This document shows, in pieces, positions 45,753 through 55,319 of a stretch of DNA of 64,000 nucleotides. Position 1 is the first letter of the stretch, and each line of letters opens with the position of its first letter. This DNA comes from Chitinophaga parva (GTDB lineage: Bacteria; Bacteroidota; Bacteroidia; Chitinophagales; Chitinophagaceae). The stretch covers positions 868,001 to 932,000 of the forward strand of contig NZ_QCYK01000002.1 of the NCBI RefSeq assembly GCF_003071345.1. The letters are read 5' to 3'. Under the pieces are notes generated by a model. That model was not told the DNA's origin, did not search any database, and saw nothing but the letters and a program-made list of their open reading frames with translations. A program made the translations under genes and the position numbers.

Positions 45753-46256
45753 ATGGCTCATCTGAGTATTAAAGAAAGACAGGAACAATTTATTTTCCTC
45801 TGCATCCTGGCCATCTTCACCACCGGTTTGCTTTCCTGGTTATTGTTTGATAGCAGCGACCTGAAAACTGCCGCAATGAAAGAAAAACTGGCACAGAAAG
45901 TGAAGGAGGAGAAACAGTTTGAAGCCGTGGTGGCCGAGATGAAACCGGCCGTGGATACCACCTATAAAAAGATCATGGACTTCGATCCCAATGTACAGGC
46001 CCTTTTCCTGGAATCCGATATCCTCAATTCCATTGCCAGCATTAAAGCGGCCTACCAGCGCCGCTCCTATGATGTACGCTACAAGGCATTCCTGGAAGAA
46101 GCGCAGCTGCTCGAAACATTATTCTACGATAAGAAAGAACTACGCGGCAACAACCGTAATATCGAAAAACTCAACGCAGACCTGGACCGCTGCCGCTTAT
46201 CCATGCGCAACATACAGGGCGCCCTGCTGAATAATGGCCGCAACCCGCAGTCGTAA
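45753..46256 (+). CDS. T6SS envelope protein, TssQ/TssO-type
   Basis: 167 residues with the same plan as the preceding gene: short cytoplasmic start (LSIKERQEQF), one membrane span (about 13-32) and a helical periplasmic domain with many charged heptads. Two such genes in a row plus tssP and tssR match the five-gene envelope set TssN, Q, O, P, R, with TssN encoded at the left of the window. The gene starts 19 bp after its neighbour. Whether this one is TssQ or TssO is uncertain. Confidence 0.6.
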   Translation: MAHLSIKERQEQFIFLCILAIFTTGLLSWLLFDSSDLKTAAMKEKLAQKVKEEKQFEAVVAEMKPAVDTTYKKIMDFDPNVQALFLESDILNSIASIKAAYQRRSYDVRYKAFLEEAQLLETLFYDKKELRGNNRNIEKLNADLDRCRLSMRNIQGALLNNGRNPQS

Positions 46257-46292
46257 CAAGACTGTACTGTTTTTAACACCGATGATGTAAAT

Positions 46293-47225
46293 ATGGAAGG
46301 AACCACTCAAAAGAATGCCATACAGAACGGCAGCCGCAATCGCGTGTATATCTACGTATTGCTTGCTGTGCTGGTGCTGGCGGTGTTTTTCCTGCTGATG
46401 AAACTGTTTTTCTCCAGCAGAACCCTGAATGCCCACCTGCTGAAAGATGAGATCTTTCTCAATGAAAACCTTGTTTATACAGACAATACACCGGGCGCTG
46501 GTAAATGGATGTGGGAGTTTGGTGATGGCGCGCTTTCCAATGCCCAGAATGGGTTTTACCGTTTTAAGAAGGCCGGCACCTACCTGGTGCGCCTTACCGT
46601 GGATGACAAATTGCAGCAGCAGTTTGCCGTAGTGGTAAAAGATACCGTGGCCACTCCCGTGATGGACAGCATCCGTATTACCGGCCCTACTTCCGGCACC
46701 ACGCGTGAACAATTGCGCCTGGAAGCAGAAGGGGATGCGCAGAATTTTGAATGGTCTTTTGGCGAGACCGGCCGCGTGGATGTGAAAGGCCGTACCGCGT
46801 TTTATACTTACAACACACCTGGCAAATACCGCGTAGCCCTGCGCACAGAACGCAGCGCCCTGCCCGTGTATTTCCTGCTCACCATTACGGAACCGGACGA
46901 TCCCCTGGCCAACCTGGTAGCCCCCGGCGCCGGCGCCCAGGCGCTCAAGGACGATTTCAAAGTGAAGCTGCAGAACATTGCCGATGGGCGCGATTTCCGT
47001 GGCAACTACTACTACCTGGTGCGTAAGTATCTCTGCAATGGCGAGCGCACCAAAACAGAAGCCCAGGACGAGACCGGGCAAAAGAGCAGTGATTTTTATT
47101 CGTATTGCATAGGGCTCACCTTCAGCAAGGGGATCATCATCGATGAAGTGTCCCTGAGCGTAGTGCCCAATTCCCAATGCGTAAACCTGGTGAACGTACA
47201 GCAACACCGCCTTACGCAGCACTAG
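46293..47225 (+). CDS. tssP: T6SS envelope protein TssP (PKD-like domains)
   Basis: 310 residues. One N-terminal membrane span (about 18-38) precedes two PKD-like beta domains: WMWEFGDGALSNAQNGFYRF with GTYLVRLTVD, and FEWSFGETGRVDVKG with GKYRVALRTE. The C-terminal domain (about 205-310) has two cysteines. PKD domains mediate protein contacts in the periplasm. It lies between the tssO/Q-type genes and tssR, 36 bp after the former, and would link the inner membrane part to TssR. Confidence 0.75.
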   Translation: MEGTTQKNAIQNGSRNRVYIYVLLAVLVLAVFFLLMKLFFSSRTLNAHLLKDEIFLNENLVYTDNTPGAGKWMWEFGDGALSNAQNGFYRFKKAGTYLVRLTVDDKLQQQFAVVVKDTVATPVMDSIRITGPTSGTTREQLRLEAEGDAQNFEWSFGETGRVDVKGRTAFYTYNTPGKYRVALRTERSALPVYFLLTITEPDDPLANLVAPGAGAQALKDDFKVKLQNIADGRDFRGNYYYLVRKYLCNGERTKTEAQDETGQKSSDFYSYCIGLTFSKGIIIDEVSLSVVPNSQCVNLVNVQQHRLTQH

Positions 47226-47311
47226 CAGTTCTCTCTCCCGGCGGCACAACCTCACGGGAGGAGCACAAAAAAGAATTTCAATTTGATCGCTTTTTAAATC
47301 GCAACAGAGCA

Positions 47312-49774
47312 ATGAGCCGTTTCTTATTTGTTGTCAGTTTACTGTTATGCATGCAGGCCCGGGCGCAGTTCAGCCCAGGCAAACGCATCATCCATAGTCC
47401 CGCCAATTTCCGCTATCCCACCGCCGATACCCGCGACCCGTCCAAGAAAACGGAGACCACCGCCTGGGTGGTATTCTCCGACCGGGAAGACAACTATAGC
47501 ACCACCACCCCCGGTGGTTCACTCGTGTTCAAGAAGCTGCCCTTCATGCAGCCCTTCCTGGTAAGCGATACCAAAGAAGGTTACCTCCGCCTCATGAGCT
47601 ACGATCCTTCCGTGCTCAAAGGTGTGAAGATCGTAGATAAACGCAAGGCCGTTAGCTATGGCTGGATACCGCGCAACAAGGTACTCATGTGGCAAAAGGC
47701 CCTCACCGACGACCGCACGCATTTTCCGCTGAAAGCGCTTGCCATCATCAATGCAGAAGCCCCGATAGAGCAGCCCAAGTTCTTCTTCAGCCACGATTCC
47801 ATCATTGTGTTCAATTCCCCCGAGCTGCAAACACCGCTCAAAGAAAAGCTTAAGCTCCAGGATCTCGTTTACATCTATAAATTTTCCGAAGACCATAAAA
47901 AGGCCCTCGTGGGCCACGCCAGCATGCTCACGGCGGATAGCGCCCGCCAGGCCATCATTGGCTGGGTGTCTGCCGATGTAGTGCACCTGTGGGGCAGCCG
48001 CCTGTACATAGGCATGCCCAAGGGGGGCGGCTTTGCGGAAGATTCCATCGCTGCACAGTTATTCAATAAGCACCTTACCGCTGTGGCGCCCTATGGCGGC
48101 CATTTTGAAACGGACCCGTTGCTGGCCCCCGGCAATCCCGTGTTCCGCACCATCCCCGTGTTGCAGGACTATGGCAAATCACTGGACCAGCCTTTCCACT
48201 CAGCCGTGGCCACAAACGTCTTTGATAAATCCGGCAACACGGTGATCAACATCAAAGGCTCCCGCATTGATTATAACAACTACCTGCACCTGCGCCGCTT
48301 TGGCAACCGGGTGAACGTAGTGTTTGTAGTGGATGGGGGCAGCAGTATGAAGAACTACCTGCCCGGCATTACCAATACCATCCAGAACTTTGCGGATGTT
48401 TTTGGCGCTAAGAATTTTGCCAACTGCGAGTACCAGTTTGGCGCAGTAGTTTACCGCGGCCCCAATGGCTGCTACCAGGGCAAGGGCATCAACAGTTTTG
48501 AGCCCAATGGCACTTACAGCAAAGTGGTGGATTTTATTAACAAGCAGGCGGCCATTACCCAGCAATGCGCGGCCACCATCAGTGACCAGCCTTACTACGA
48601 AGGGGTGCAGGCAGCTATTGAGATGCTGAAGAAATATCCCATGCAGACCAATATCGTGATCGTGGCCGGCAGTACCGGCAATCCCGGTAGCAACACCCGC
48701 CCCCCGGAAGAAGGGCTGGTGCGTGGCCTGGTAGAAACAGACGCCCGCCTGCTGGTGTTCCAGGTGTACAATAAATCAGATCCATCGTTCGATAATTTTG
48801 TGCTGGAATCCAAAACCCTGCTGGAACGCGCCGCACAGCAACAGGCCGATGCCAAGAAACTGCGCATGGTAAAAGGCGAAGGCCTGGCTACCACCCAGCA
48901 ATTCAATACGGCATATACGGACTCCGTATCGTACTACCTCAATTATCCCGATGGCAGCCTCATTCCCGGTGCCATCGTATTCCCCGGCCGCGGTGCGGTG
49001 AAGACCAACCGGGAAATGATGTCGGCCCTGAAACGCTTTCTCAATGAGGTGTACAACGATAACCGGCAGATCATCACTTCGCTGGACAGCGTGTTTATGA
49101 CCTCTGGCCGCCTCAAGGAAAATATTACCCGCCCCGTGATGGGCGCCATGAAAGAGCATAACGCAAACCTGCCCGGTAACCTGGGTGAGCTGCTGCCGCA
49201 TAACGCCTTCAAATATTATTTTGATGCCACGGTAACTCCCGGCATGGTAGGCATGGGGTCCCCGCTGGAATATGCGCTGATCCTGAGCCACGACGAAATG
49301 CTACAGGTATCTGACCTGCTTTCCCGCCTGGCCGGCGATAACCTGGAAGCAGACCGCAGCAATTTCCGCAAACAATTGTTCCAGACCTACCTGCAGTACG
49401 GCCGCCTGCAATGGAAAGACCGTACCAGTAAGGCGGCCATCAAGGCAATGAAACTTACGGCCTACCTGGAACGTGCCACCGGCATGCCTTTCCGGCTGGA
49501 CACATTGCAGCGCTTTACCGTAAAGGATATCAAGAACGGCATGTCCACCCGCGACTTTGAAAGCCTGGTAAATGGCCTGCGCCATTGCAACCAGGTGCTG
49601 AAAGTACAACTGCAAACCGGTGATTATTTTATTTCCAACGGCCTGCCTTATTTCTATATCCTCCAGGATGAATGGCGCTTTAACAGCAAGCCGGAAAAGA
49701 TAGGTGTTAATGAAAACCGTGTAGCCGGCGACGTAGTGTTGCCTGCACGGGAAACGATGAATAGTGCGTATTAG
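47312..49774 (+). CDS. tssR: T6SS envelope protein TssR (vWA-like domain)
   Basis: Start at ATG 47312 (820 residues), which gives a signal peptide ending LCMQARAQ; the longer frame from 47177 is not used. It has an N-terminal beta region, then a von Willebrand A-like domain from about 335 (VNVVFVVDGGSSMKNYL, MIDAS-like Asp341 and Ser345), and a helical C-terminus. TssR is the largest periplasmic subunit of the Bacteroidota-specific complex and is found only with T6SSiii. The MIDAS has Gly343 where the classical motif has Ser, so metal binding may be weakened. It is the last gene before the heptamer array. Confidence 0.8.
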   Translation: MSRFLFVVSLLLCMQARAQFSPGKRIIHSPANFRYPTADTRDPSKKTETTAWVVFSDREDNYSTTTPGGSLVFKKLPFMQPFLVSDTKEGYLRLMSYDPSVLKGVKIVDKRKAVSYGWIPRNKVLMWQKALTDDRTHFPLKALAIINAEAPIEQPKFFFSHDSIIVFNSPELQTPLKEKLKLQDLVYIYKFSEDHKKALVGHASMLTADSARQAIIGWVSADVVHLWGSRLYIGMPKGGGFAEDSIAAQLFNKHLTAVAPYGGHFETDPLLAPGNPVFRTIPVLQDYGKSLDQPFHSAVATNVFDKSGNTVINIKGSRIDYNNYLHLRRFGNRVNVVFVVDGGSSMKNYLPGITNTIQNFADVFGAKNFANCEYQFGAVVYRGPNGCYQGKGINSFEPNGTYSKVVDFINKQAAITQQCAATISDQPYYEGVQAAIEMLKKYPMQTNIVIVAGSTGNPGSNTRPPEEGLVRGLVETDARLLVFQVYNKSDPSFDNFVLESKTLLERAAQQQADAKKLRMVKGEGLATTQQFNTAYTDSVSYYLNYPDGSLIPGAIVFPGRGAVKTNREMMSALKRFLNEVYNDNRQIITSLDSVFMTSGRLKENITRPVMGAMKEHNANLPGNLGELLPHNAFKYYFDATVTPGMVGMGSPLEYALILSHDEMLQVSDLLSRLAGDNLEADRSNFRKQLFQTYLQYGRLQWKDRTSKAAIKAMKLTAYLERATGMPFRLDTLQRFTVKDIKNGMSTRDFESLVNGLRHCNQVLKVQLQTGDYFISNGLPYFYILQDEWRFNSKPEKIGVNENRVAGDVVLPARETMNSAY

Positions 49775-49778
49775 TTTT

Positions 49779-49871
49779 GGTCCCGGGTCCTAGGTCTTAA
49801 GTCCTAAGTCTTATGTCTTATGTAAGCCACGCTAGTTACCTAAGACCTGGGACCTGAGATTTAAGACCTAA
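49779..49871. repeat. Inverted arrays of a 7-bp repeat
   Basis: Left arm 49779-49826 has six to seven tandem copies of an RGTCYYA-type heptamer (GGTCCCG, GGTCCTA, GGTCTTA, AGTCCTA, AGTCTTA, TGTCTTA). The right arm 49836-49871 holds four to five copies in the opposite direction. A 9-bp spacer lies between, so the whole can fold into an imperfect hairpin. It fills the tssR-clpV gap. Confidence 0.8.
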
Positions 49872-49892
49872 CACCCGCTACAATCAAAAATT

Positions 49893-52352
49893 ATGATCAA
49901 TCTCAATGAATCGGTAAAGCACGCCCTGCACGTGGCCCAGTCCCTGGCCCGCGAGCGGCACCATGGCAGCTACGGGCCGCCACACCTGCTGGCAGGGCTG
50001 CTGCACCGGGAAACGGGCCTGCGCGATTTTCTCCGCGCCATAGATAAAGACCCCGAATACCTGGCAGAATGGGCCGAAGTGCGCATGGATGAATACCCCA
50101 ATGTGCGGGGAGAAAACAGCGAGATCAATGGCACGCCGGAGATCAGTGAAGTGCTGGAGACGGCAGATGATGTACGCCTGAAAATGGGCGTGGATCTCAT
50201 TACCCCCGTATGTGTGCTCACCGCCCTGGCCAAACCCAATGTGGGCTTCCCGGCGGAGCAAATGAAATCCTTTCCCATCAAGGAACGGGAACTGATCAGC
50301 ATGTACCTGGATGACAGCGCGGTGAAACAGGCAGCGGTGCCCAATAACGGCCATGTAATGGCCACCGGCAACGGCGGCGCCAAAAGCGGTGGTGCGCTGG
50401 CCAAATATTGCATAGACCGCACCGCGGATGCGCGCAACCTGAAAACAGATCCCATCATTGGCCGCGACCAGGAGTTGCGCATGGTGATGGAGATCCTGTG
50501 CCGCCGCTCCAAACCCAATGTGATCATTACCGGCGATGCCGGCGTGGGCAAAACTGCACTGGTGGATGGCCTGGCGCAACAGATCGTGGCCGGCGAAGTG
50601 CCCGCCATCCTGAAAGATGCCGTGATCATGGAGCTGGACACCGGCAGCCTCATTGCCGGCGCTTCTTACAAGGGAGAAATCGAAGACCGCTTGAAAAATA
50701 TCATTGCGGAGATCAAGCAGGGGGGAAAGGTGATCCTCTTCATTGATGAAATCCATAGCCTGCTGGACGCCAAGGGCTCCATTGGCAGCGGGGCGGGTAA
50801 TCTCCTGAAACCTGAACTGGCCCGTGGCGAGATCACGGTGATAGGGGCTACCACCATTGAAGAATACCGCAAGCTCATTGAACCGGAAAAAGCATTTTCC
50901 CGCCGCTTTGAAATTGTGCAGGTGGGAGAGCCAGACCTGGATACCGCTACTAAAATGCTGGAATGCCAGCTGGAACGTTATGAACAGCACCATGCGCTGA
51001 AAGTACAACCGGGCGCCGTGGCAGAATGCGTGCGCCTGGCCCGCCGTTACATGAAAGACCGCCGCCTGCCGGATGCCGCCTTTGACCTGCTGGACCGCAC
51101 CATGGCGGCCATCAAGATGATGAACGATACATCCGCCCAGGAGCTGGAGCAATTACAACAACAGTTGGCCACCGCGGACAAGGGGGACAAGGCCGCCCTG
51201 CAATGGCTGCACAACAGCATGCAGCGCAAACTGAGCCCTGTGCTGCTGGGACGCCTGGATACGGCAGCACCGGATGACCTGGCGGATGGGGAAGCATGGT
51301 ACACCTATCTGGATGAAACATTAAAGAAATTGACGGGTCTTGCTGCCCAAAAAACAGCAGAGACCAGCAAAGCGGATATTGCCGCGGTGATCTCTTTCAA
51401 GACCGGCATTCCCATTGGCAAGATCCAAACTGCCGAAAAGGAAAAGCTGATGCATATGGAAGACCACCTGAAACAGCGCGTAGTGGGGCAGGACCATGCC
51501 TTGAAAGCATTGGCAGCCGCCATCCTGGAATCGCGCAGCGGCCTGGGTAAAAAAGGACAACCCATTGGCTCCTTCTTTTTACTGGGGCCTACCGGTACCG
51601 GCAAAACGGAACTGGCCAAAAGCATTGCGGAGTTCTTGTTCAATGATGAAAAAGCTATGATCCGCTTTGATATGAGCGAGTTCAAGGAAGAACATTCCGC
51701 CGCCCTGCTGTATGGTGCACCGCCCGGTTACGTGGGGTATGAAGAGGGCGGCCTGCTGGTGAATAAGATCCGCCAGCAACCGTATGCAGTGCTGCTCTTT
51801 GATGAAATTGAAAAAGCGCATCCTTCCGTGTTTGATATTTTCCTGCAGATCATGGATGAAGGTATTATCCACGACCGCCTGGGCAAGGAAGGCGATTTTT
51901 CCAATGCACTCATCTTATTTACTTCCAACATCGGCAGCGAGTGGATCACCGAACAGTTCAATAACGGGCAGATGCCGCAGCCCACGCAGCTCCTGGAACT
52001 GATGACCCGCCACTTCCGGCCCGAGTTCCTGGCGCGCCTGTCGGAGATCGTGCCGTTTGGGCCCATTACGGAAGATAACGTGGTGAAGATCTTCAACATC
52101 CAGCTTAAGAGCCTGCTGGATGCATTAGAGAAACAGCACATCACGCTGGAGATCACAGATGCGGCACGGAGACAATTGGCACTTAGCGGGTTTACACCAC
52201 GGTATGGTGCACGGCAAATTACCGGTGTCATCCGTAACCAGCTCCGGCGGCCCATTTCCCGCTATATCATCGCAGGCGATGTGCATGCGGGGCAGACCAT
52301 CACCGTGGGGATCAAAGAAAACTCAGACAGCCTGGAATGGGCCATTCATTAA
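49893..52352 (+). CDS. clpV: T6SS sheath-disassembly ATPase ClpV (TssH)
   Basis: 819 residues, a class I Clp/Hsp100 ATPase. An N-domain (about 1-150) resembles the TssC-binding ClpV N-domain. The first AAA+ module has Walker A GDAGVGKT (about 214-222) and Walker B ILFIDEIHS; a middle domain follows (about 410-500). The second AAA+ has GPTGTGKTE (about 565) and VLLFDEIEK. There is no P-element for ClpP docking. It extracts TssC from contracted sheath. It lies between tssR and tssBC; a start further upstream is excluded by the heptamer array. Confidence 0.92.
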   Translation: MINLNESVKHALHVAQSLARERHHGSYGPPHLLAGLLHRETGLRDFLRAIDKDPEYLAEWAEVRMDEYPNVRGENSEINGTPEISEVLETADDVRLKMGVDLITPVCVLTALAKPNVGFPAEQMKSFPIKERELISMYLDDSAVKQAAVPNNGHVMATGNGGAKSGGALAKYCIDRTADARNLKTDPIIGRDQELRMVMEILCRRSKPNVIITGDAGVGKTALVDGLAQQIVAGEVPAILKDAVIMELDTGSLIAGASYKGEIEDRLKNIIAEIKQGGKVILFIDEIHSLLDAKGSIGSGAGNLLKPELARGEITVIGATTIEEYRKLIEPEKAFSRRFEIVQVGEPDLDTATKMLECQLERYEQHHALKVQPGAVAECVRLARRYMKDRRLPDAAFDLLDRTMAAIKMMNDTSAQELEQLQQQLATADKGDKAALQWLHNSMQRKLSPVLLGRLDTAAPDDLADGEAWYTYLDETLKKLTGLAAQKTAETSKADIAAVISFKTGIPIGKIQTAEKEKLMHMEDHLKQRVVGQDHALKALAAAILESRSGLGKKGQPIGSFFLLGPTGTGKTELAKSIAEFLFNDEKAMIRFDMSEFKEEHSAALLYGAPPGYVGYEEGGLLVNKIRQQPYAVLLFDEIEKAHPSVFDIFLQIMDEGIIHDRLGKEGDFSNALILFTSNIGSEWITEQFNNGQMPQPTQLLELMTRHFRPEFLARLSEIVPFGPITEDNVVKIFNIQLKSLLDALEKQHITLEITDAARRQLALSGFTPRYGARQITGVIRNQLRRPISRYIIAGDVHAGQTITVGIKENSDSLEWAIH

Positions 52353-52393
52353 TAAAAAAAATTAATAACACATTTGGGGGATAAGCAAGGAAA

Positions 52394-52424
52394 TTTGCTA
52401 TTTTTATAGGAGTGCTAATCTTTG
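52394..52424 (+). promoter_or_regulatory. Promoter of tssB-tssC
   Basis: TTTG (52394-52397), an 18-nt spacer and TAATCTTTG (a TAnnTTTG with one extra base). The tssB ATG is 29 bp downstream. A separate promoter fits the high demand for sheath protein. Confidence 0.45.
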
Positions 52425-52452
52425 TTGATCATCCAAAACAAAAAATTACGAT

Positions 52453-52899
52453 ATGTTTAATTACGAAATCGGAGGCAATGAACGTAAAATAGATACGTCA
52501 GAAGCGTTTGTTGACATATCGCCGAACAAGACCTTGTTTGTGCAGCAACTCACCCAAACTGAACCCATCAAACCGGAAACCGTGGAAGGCCTGAAAACGG
52601 TGGAAGACGTGTTCCGTCACTTTAAACCGCAGGTGGATGTTTCCTTTGAAAATGAGGATGGATCTGAGTCCAACGAAACCTTGCACTTCAATAACCTGGG
52701 AGATTTCAGCGTGAAGAGCATGATCCAGCAGAGCAATAACCTGCGCGATCTGAACGTGGAAAGTGAGATGTACCTGAACATCATCCGCCAGTTGAAGACC
52801 AATAAAACGCTGAAGGCTACCCTGGAAAACCCGGAGACCCGCCAGGCTTTTGCCGCAGCGTTGGAAAACCTTGCCCGGGAACTGCAGCAGAATGGCTAA
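52453..52899 (+). CDS. tssB: T6SS sheath small subunit TssB
   Basis: 148 residues. It has the TssB pattern: an early beta strand segment, the polar ETVEGLKTVEDVFRHFKPQV helix, FNNLGDFS, and a C-terminal helix pair (RDLNVESEMYLNIIRQLK, ALENLARELQQNG). It pairs with TssC to build the contractile sheath. tssC follows after 129 bp. The Bacteroidota branch is shorter than the roughly 165-residue Pseudomonadota form. Confidence 0.9.
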   Translation: MFNYEIGGNERKIDTSEAFVDISPNKTLFVQQLTQTEPIKPETVEGLKTVEDVFRHFKPQVDVSFENEDGSESNETLHFNNLGDFSVKSMIQQSNNLRDLNVESEMYLNIIRQLKTNKTLKATLENPETRQAFAAALENLARELQQNG

Positions 52900-53028
52900 C
52901 AGGCCCGGCTATACGAATTTTTAAGACCCGTAACCATGTCCGGTACCCGATCCCCGCAGATCCTGTTATAACCGGAAACTACCTTTAATCCGTGCCCGGG
53001 CACCGCCCGCGCATTTAAAATCTACGCT

Positions 53029-54411
53029 ATGTCAGTAGCCAAAGAAAACGTACAGGAAAACCAGCAGCAGTCCGCATTGCAGCACGCCACGCCCCAGGCG
53101 CCCGCCACGCTGGAAGACAGCCTGCAGAAGCTGGTGAAAGTAGGCGGCTTTGATTTCCTGGAAGCCATCATAGACGGGGTGCAGAACCTCAACCCCGACC
53201 GCAAGGCCCGCAAGAAAATATTCCTCACCGACCAGGATAAAGTGTATGAACGCAAAGCCCTGCTGAAAAAGATCCAGCTCTGGCAGGACCTCCTGGCGCA
53301 GCAAGGCGATGTAAGTGAACTGAAGGAAGTGTGCCAGCAAAAGGCAGATACGGCGGATGCGCTGCTGAAAAAGAATATAGGCCGCACCCTGGAAGCCACC
53401 CGCGACCTGGAGACCGCCTACCGCACCGTGCACCAATTCTACAAGAACACCGAAAGCGATAAGCTGACCAACCTGGTGATCCTTAATGCCAGCATGGACC
53501 AGGTAACAGACCTGGACAATCCCCGCTTTATTGAATACGTGGCAGAAGAACTCAAGCAGAACTATGACAGGCTGGACCTGCGCGATAACTACTCTTTGCT
53601 GGTAATACCCGGCTACATGGGTTCCAACAAGGTGATAGAGCGCTGGTCCAAAATTGCACATAATAATAAAGTGATGCTGGTAACCGACTTCGCAAACCTG
53701 GACCAGCCGGACGATGTGATAGACCTCTTTACTTCTGCTAACCTGACCGGTGGCGATGCGTTCAAATCGAACGTGATCATGACCACCAACTGGCTGGTGG
53801 GCCGCGGCAAAGTGGCGGAAGCAGGCGAAGAAGACGACCTGCACGTGCCGCCCTCCGCATCTTTGGCGGGTAAGATGTACTACACCCTGATGTCGCAGGT
53901 GACCGCCGGTAAAAAACACGGGGCCATCAACGAGGCAGACGGTGTGCGCTTTGACCTGAAGAAAAGCGAGATCTCCCAACTGGAAAAACTGGGCCTGGTG
54001 CCTATGGTGAATGAATATGGCAAGGTGATGGCCTTCTCCGCGAAGACACTGTTCACCGGTGATAACATTGGCCTCCAGACCTATTCCGTGGTGCGCGTGT
54101 TCGACTACATTACCAAGGTGCTGTTCGACTTCCTGAACCGCCGCGCCTTTGAGAACTGGAATTCCAAAACGGAACACGACCTGCGCTCCCAGATCGTAAA
54201 ATTCCTGGACAGCATCCAGGGACCGGACCGGCTGATAGAGCGTTTCAAGATCATGCGTTTTGAAAGGGACGAGATCCAGAAAGACCGTATCCACCTGGAT
54301 ATCCACATTACGCCTTACTTCCCGGCCAAGAGCTTTGTTGTGAAGCTGGATGGTTACAAAGGGGAGGACGAGCATACTACGTGGGCTACAGAATACGAAG
54401 CACAAAAATAA
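53029..54411 (+). CDS. tssC: T6SS sheath large subunit TssC
   Basis: 460 residues. An N-terminal helical region (SLQKLVKVGGFDFLEAIIDG) is followed by the conserved sheath core (YSLLVIPGYMGSNKVIERWS, KVMLVTDFANLDQPDDVIDLF, ANLTGGDAFKSNVIMTTNWL) and a C-terminal handshake region. This is the Bacteroidota type of TssC (DUF5458 family). It polymerises with TssB around Hcp and drives ejection on contraction. A strong terminator follows, so tssBC form their own unit. A long minus-strand frame over it is an antisense shadow. Confidence 0.92.
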   Translation: MSVAKENVQENQQQSALQHATPQAPATLEDSLQKLVKVGGFDFLEAIIDGVQNLNPDRKARKKIFLTDQDKVYERKALLKKIQLWQDLLAQQGDVSELKEVCQQKADTADALLKKNIGRTLEATRDLETAYRTVHQFYKNTESDKLTNLVILNASMDQVTDLDNPRFIEYVAEELKQNYDRLDLRDNYSLLVIPGYMGSNKVIERWSKIAHNNKVMLVTDFANLDQPDDVIDLFTSANLTGGDAFKSNVIMTTNWLVGRGKVAEAGEEDDLHVPPSASLAGKMYYTLMSQVTAGKKHGAINEADGVRFDLKKSEISQLEKLGLVPMVNEYGKVMAFSAKTLFTGDNIGLQTYSVVRVFDYITKVLFDFLNRRAFENWNSKTEHDLRSQIVKFLDSIQGPDRLIERFKIMRFERDEIQKDRIHLDIHITPYFPAKSFVVKLDGYKGEDEHTTWATEYEAQK

Positions 54412-54424
54412 TGGGTTTATGAAG

Positions 54425-54459
54425 AAACGGGGCGCTGTGACAGGCGGCGTTCCGTTTTT
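54425..54459 (+). terminator. Intrinsic terminator after tssC
   Basis: An 11-bp stem (AAACGGGGCGC / GCGTTCCGTTT, two G-T pairs) is followed by five T. A second short palindrome (TTCCGTTTTTGAAAAACGGAA region, 54450-54470) overlaps its 3' side. Confidence 0.6.
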
Positions 54460-54540
54460 GAAAAACGGAAGTTGAGCGTGGGCAATAGGGGCGTGGAGTG
54501 ATTTTAAAATACTGGTTCTGAATGTTATATTTGTCTTAAC

Positions 54541-55110
54541 ATGAAGAATCTGTTAATACTCCACGGTGATGCCGATAGAAACTCGATCTGTTACCAGTTT
54601 GCCGCCGCCTACCAGGAAGGTGCGGAGCGGGGTGGGGCTATCGTGAAGGAGATTCATATCATGGACCTCAAGTTCAACTCCAACAAGCAGTTCAATAATA
54701 CTATATCCCCCCTGGAGCCGGATCTGCAGGCCGCGCTGGAAAAGATTTTGTGGGCCAATCACCTGGTGCTGTTTTGCACGGTGAATAAGGACTCCATCCC
54801 CTCGCGGTTGTCAGGTTTTTTTGACCGCCTGTTTGCCCCCGGCCAGGTAGCGTCTGCGAAAACCCCGGTGCCGGCCATGATGTACAGCGGCAAAACAGCA
54901 CGCATTGTGTCTGTGCTGGATGAAGAAAGCTGGAAGATCTGGCAGGAGACCAAGCTGCCCACGTATCACTCCATCAAACGCACAGTGCTGGAGCGTTGCA
55001 GGATCAATCCAGTGAGAACGTGCACGATTGGTTTTGTACATTCACCCATGAATGAATATGCAAAGAAGTGGCGGGAGAAGCTTTATTCATTGGGAGAAAA
55101 ATTCATGTGA
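54541..55110 (+). CDS. Flavodoxin-like NAD(P)H oxidoreductase
   Basis: 189 residues with a flavodoxin-like fold: strand MKNLLILHGDAD, a helix, strand EIHIMDL, the ILWANHLVLFCTVNKDSIPSRLSGFFDRLF block (the FMN phosphate/loop region of the NAD(P)H:quinone oxidoreductase family) and YSGKTARIVSVLD. It has no signal peptide and is cytoplasmic. It stands alone between the tssBC terminator and the hcp promoter, so its link to the T6SS is only positional. Quinone or flavin reduction is the family role; the target here is unknown. Confidence 0.75.
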   Translation: MKNLLILHGDADRNSICYQFAAAYQEGAERGGAIVKEIHIMDLKFNSNKQFNNTISPLEPDLQAALEKILWANHLVLFCTVNKDSIPSRLSGFFDRLFAPGQVASAKTPVPAMMYSGKTARIVSVLDEESWKIWQETKLPTYHSIKRTVLERCRINPVRTCTIGFVHSPMNEYAKKWREKLYSLGEKFM

Positions 55111-55119
55111 TTATTTTTG
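55090..55119 (+). promoter_or_regulatory. Possible promoter of the first hcp
   Basis: TTG (55090-55092), a 19-nt spacer and TATTTTTG (55112-55119, perfect TAnnTTTG). It would leave a leader of about 190 nt before hcp. The 209 bp between the oxidoreductase and hcp hold no other recognisable feature. Confidence 0.4.
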
Positions 55120-55319
55120 AATAATATTTCGATGTATATGTTAATAACCCAAAAATTAACAAAGCAGTCCTGACTATTTATCAGAAAATACCTATTTTAG
55201 CGCATTGCTTCACGGAGCAGAAATTGTATCGCATCACCCGGCGGAACCGAACGCACAATACACCGTTGCAAACCATATTTCCCCTTTGTTATTTCGTTAC
55301 CCTTATAAATTTTAATCAC

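Noticed and set aside
47177..47311. N-terminal extension of TssR overlapping tssP
   Set aside because: It would place 45 residues before an otherwise normal signal peptide.
53032..54405. Minus-strand open frame of 457 codons
   Set aside because: Mirror of tssC over almost its whole length; tssC is certain from its sheath motifs.
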